Assembly: GCA_003864495.1 (NCBI GenBank)
Contig: ML133478.1
Coordinates: 630,498-694,497, forward strand
Direction: 5' to 3'
DNA from: Nemopilema nomurai
Taxonomy: Eukaryota; Cnidaria; Scyphozoa; Rhizostomeae; Rhizostomatidae
Length of the DNA stretch: 64,000 bases
Position 1 is the first letter of the stretch. Each line of letters begins with the position of its first letter. A model generated the notes under the pieces. The model had not been told where the DNA came from. It saw only the letters and a list, made by a program, of their open reading frames with translations, and made no database searches. This document shows, in pieces, positions 62,101 through 64,000 of the stretch. The position numbers and the translations under genes are program-made.

Positions 62101-63848
62101 GGTGTGACATATAGTGCAACTGGTATCTACTTATTTAGTTCTGGTTGTCACCTGTTTATACCAAATTTAACTCACATAATGCGTTTTGCTGTAAACTTCG
62201 ATCTGTATATGCAAGACATGATCGGAACGGCCTCTCAAACATTTTACTTTCATAGGCCGAACTTCTCATTCATCTTGCTTCTGATAAACATCAATGGCTA
62301 TATTGATTGCTTCATTATCCCTTGCAACAATACGCCTCGCAGACTGCAGAAATGGAAGGACCCTCGGGATAATTAGCAATCGCAAAACAGCTGGCGATTG
62401 GGCCTACGCAGCAAATGTTTCACTATGACACCTTCAAGAACAATAATTACACTGCTAGACTGGACATTGATGTCTTCGTCCGATTGATGACTTTGCCTAT
62501 AATAGCACTGCAATTGGTTGAAGAAAAGCCAGAGTAGACAAAAAGGCATTGGCCAATACAAGAAATGTTCATTAGCAGTAGCACAGTAGTGGTCGAGCTG
62601 ATTTTTGATTGTCAATCCAACAAAGTGCACTTCAACGGGTTAGTGAATCATTATTGAAAAGTCATGATATGTAACGCAATCGCGTCCTACCCGGCTATTG
62701 GCTCTGTTATTGTTCTCTCACTGTTGGGTCTCGCTCTATACTCTCTTCTTTTATTTGAATAAACATCACTTTTAATTATAGCTTCGTCTGCAAAGTATCA
62801 TTCACTTTGAAGGTGTGAAAGCAGTCCAGTTGTTTCAGATGACGCAACCTATTATGGGCAGCAGCTCGAAGCAGGATCCTGAGAGTTTTGCAAAGTTGCT
62901 TCACTCTAGGTACCGTCTGCTAAACTATACACGTGTCCCTTAAGTTTATACCTCTCCCTCTCATCTACTTAATTACTTGCAATACAACTTGCTTCGCCAT
63001 TATCCAAGGTGCAAGTATACATCTTTTCACTATCAACCAAGCATCTCTGGACTTCTTCACATAATTGCTTTTGCGAAGTAGTCTTCTTACAGCCATGTCT
63101 TTTGACTATCTTTCAGACTTAAGCTAGAATGTGTTGATTGAAGAATGAGCTAGACTATCAATACCTGACTTCAATAATTCGAAAAATACGTATGTTTTAT
63201 GTTGCTGACTTTTTGTCCACATGATAGACAATGACTTCAGTCGATGCCTTGCTGTATGAAATAAAATGCTTGTTGTTGCTTAGACTCATTTCGTCCGTTT
63301 AAACGTCGGTGAGGTTTTAAACAAATCTGGCGTATAACGGAAGCTCTTAGAATATGTCTACTTGAAAGATCGTTCAATTTCAGTGATACATGCTAGGTTG
63401 TTATAAAGTATAATGAAAATTCATGTTGCCTCCATTCTCACTAACTTTACAACTATACTATTCGACTTCTAACGAGGATTGGCCTCTCTAGAAAATATGG
63501 AGTTTAGTTGATTAACGATAATCAACGGCTTGTTAGAATTCAGAAGTCATTGAGTTATTTTGTAAACACTACGCAATTCATGTCATTTTGGCTATGTAGT
63601 GTATTTAGACCCGCCTTGTTTCAAAGTTACAACTCGCGGGACTTTCAAGATAGAAAACTTCATCGAGTCTCTTCTATTCAACCACTCCTCAGATAACAAA
63701 GCAAAATTTTTCACTAACTAGGACCAATGTGGCAGCAATTTCACAAGCGCCAGAGCCAAAAGACATTTGTAGTTTTAATCCAAATCTTTTCAGATTAAAG
63801 AACCCATTCTATACTGCTGAATATTCATTTTCATTAAACTGTACTTAA
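59137..63848 (+). CDS. Candidate unidentified gene, up to four exons
   Basis: Four pieces join with matching phases: 59137-59164 (MSSVLDINQ, donor G|GTAGCA), 59757-59851 (PRNLALCSMGSNPLSGMRNT... to EPGSL, donor GTAACA), 62782-62909 (LRLQSIIHFEGVKAVQLFQM... to FAKLLHS, donor GTACCG), and possibly 63794-63848 (LKNPFYTAEYSFSLNC, then TAA). Together they give about 101 codons. The third piece has the strongest coding look and a clean TTTTAATTATAG acceptor. The second contains the SUMO-like motif FKAE. The last exon is doubtful: another acceptor at about 63117 is also phase-compatible, and the gene may run beyond the window. I do not recognise the family. Confidence 0.35.
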
Positions 63849-64000
63849 TACGCCCACATATTTGGAAACTGTATTTATCTGTATGGTTGTTTATGCAAGG
63901 CCGGTCCAAGCTAATCAATGTTTCGTTTTTAAGCCTCTAATTTGCTCTTGACCTTTAACTATATTATATATAGAGATGTGTGCCCAAACTGCCACATTAA

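Noticed and set aside
1..64000. tRNA-like T-arm sequences (for example near 1482, 46390 and 53226)
   Set aside because: None of the GGTTCGA or GGATTCAAA-like stretches has matching acceptor stem, D-arm and anticodon arm at the right spacing.

Overview
This window is nuclear DNA from an invertebrate metazoan. Coding sequence is split into short exons with GT-AG boundaries, introns run from about 170 bases to more than 6 kb, and the intronic and intergenic DNA is AT-rich with simple repeats, a MITE-like element and a decayed hAT transposon. The products most resemble vertebrate orthologues and would fit a cnidarian such as a coral or sea anemone, but I cannot fix the species from sequence alone. 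No bacterial genes, CRISPR arrays, rRNAs or convincing tRNAs were seen.

Layout, left to right. Positions 1-2345 hold no gene, only an 84-base direct duplication and an NRF1-like promoter motif. Positions 2346-11845 (+) carry a complete ten-exon macoilin gene (678 aa). A TATA-containing stretch at 12.4-13.2 kb may start a small unidentified plus-strand gene. Positions 13756-15282 (-) carry part of an MTRES1/C6orf203-like mitochondrial S4-domain gene with at least one central exon not located. It lies head to head with MAP3K4/MEKK4 at 15558-31310 (+), a 22-exon model of 1580 aa in which all phases close and which ends with a complete kinase domain. Positions 31.3-36.0 kb are intergenic and contain a hAT element with terminal inverted repeats at 32692-34091. 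Positions 36018-58025 (+) carry a 16-exon ARMC2 model (911 aa), including a 30-base microexon and a 6.3 kb intron. The last 6 kb contain weakly supported exons (59137-63848, +) that I cannot name.

How the genes relate. They are not an operon. Macoilin is an ER/neuronal membrane coiled-coil protein, MTRES1 a mitochondrial RNA-binding factor, MAP3K4 the top kinase of a p38/JNK stress cascade, and ARMC2 a ciliary/flagellar axoneme assembly factor. MTRES1 and MAP3K4 probably share a bidirectional promoter of about 275 bases. From memory, human MTRES1, ARMC2 and MAP3K4 all lie on chromosome 6q, so the neighbourhood may preserve an old metazoan linkage.

No overtly new biological system was found. 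The best leads for undescribed content are the unnamed exon chain at 59-64 kb, the two-exon candidate at 12.5-13.2 kb, a possible antisense gene nested in an ARMC2 intron at 50.7-51.2 kb, and a small family of dispersed repeats. Exon boundaries were placed by eye from splice motifs, reading phase and remembered family similarity; no alignment was run.
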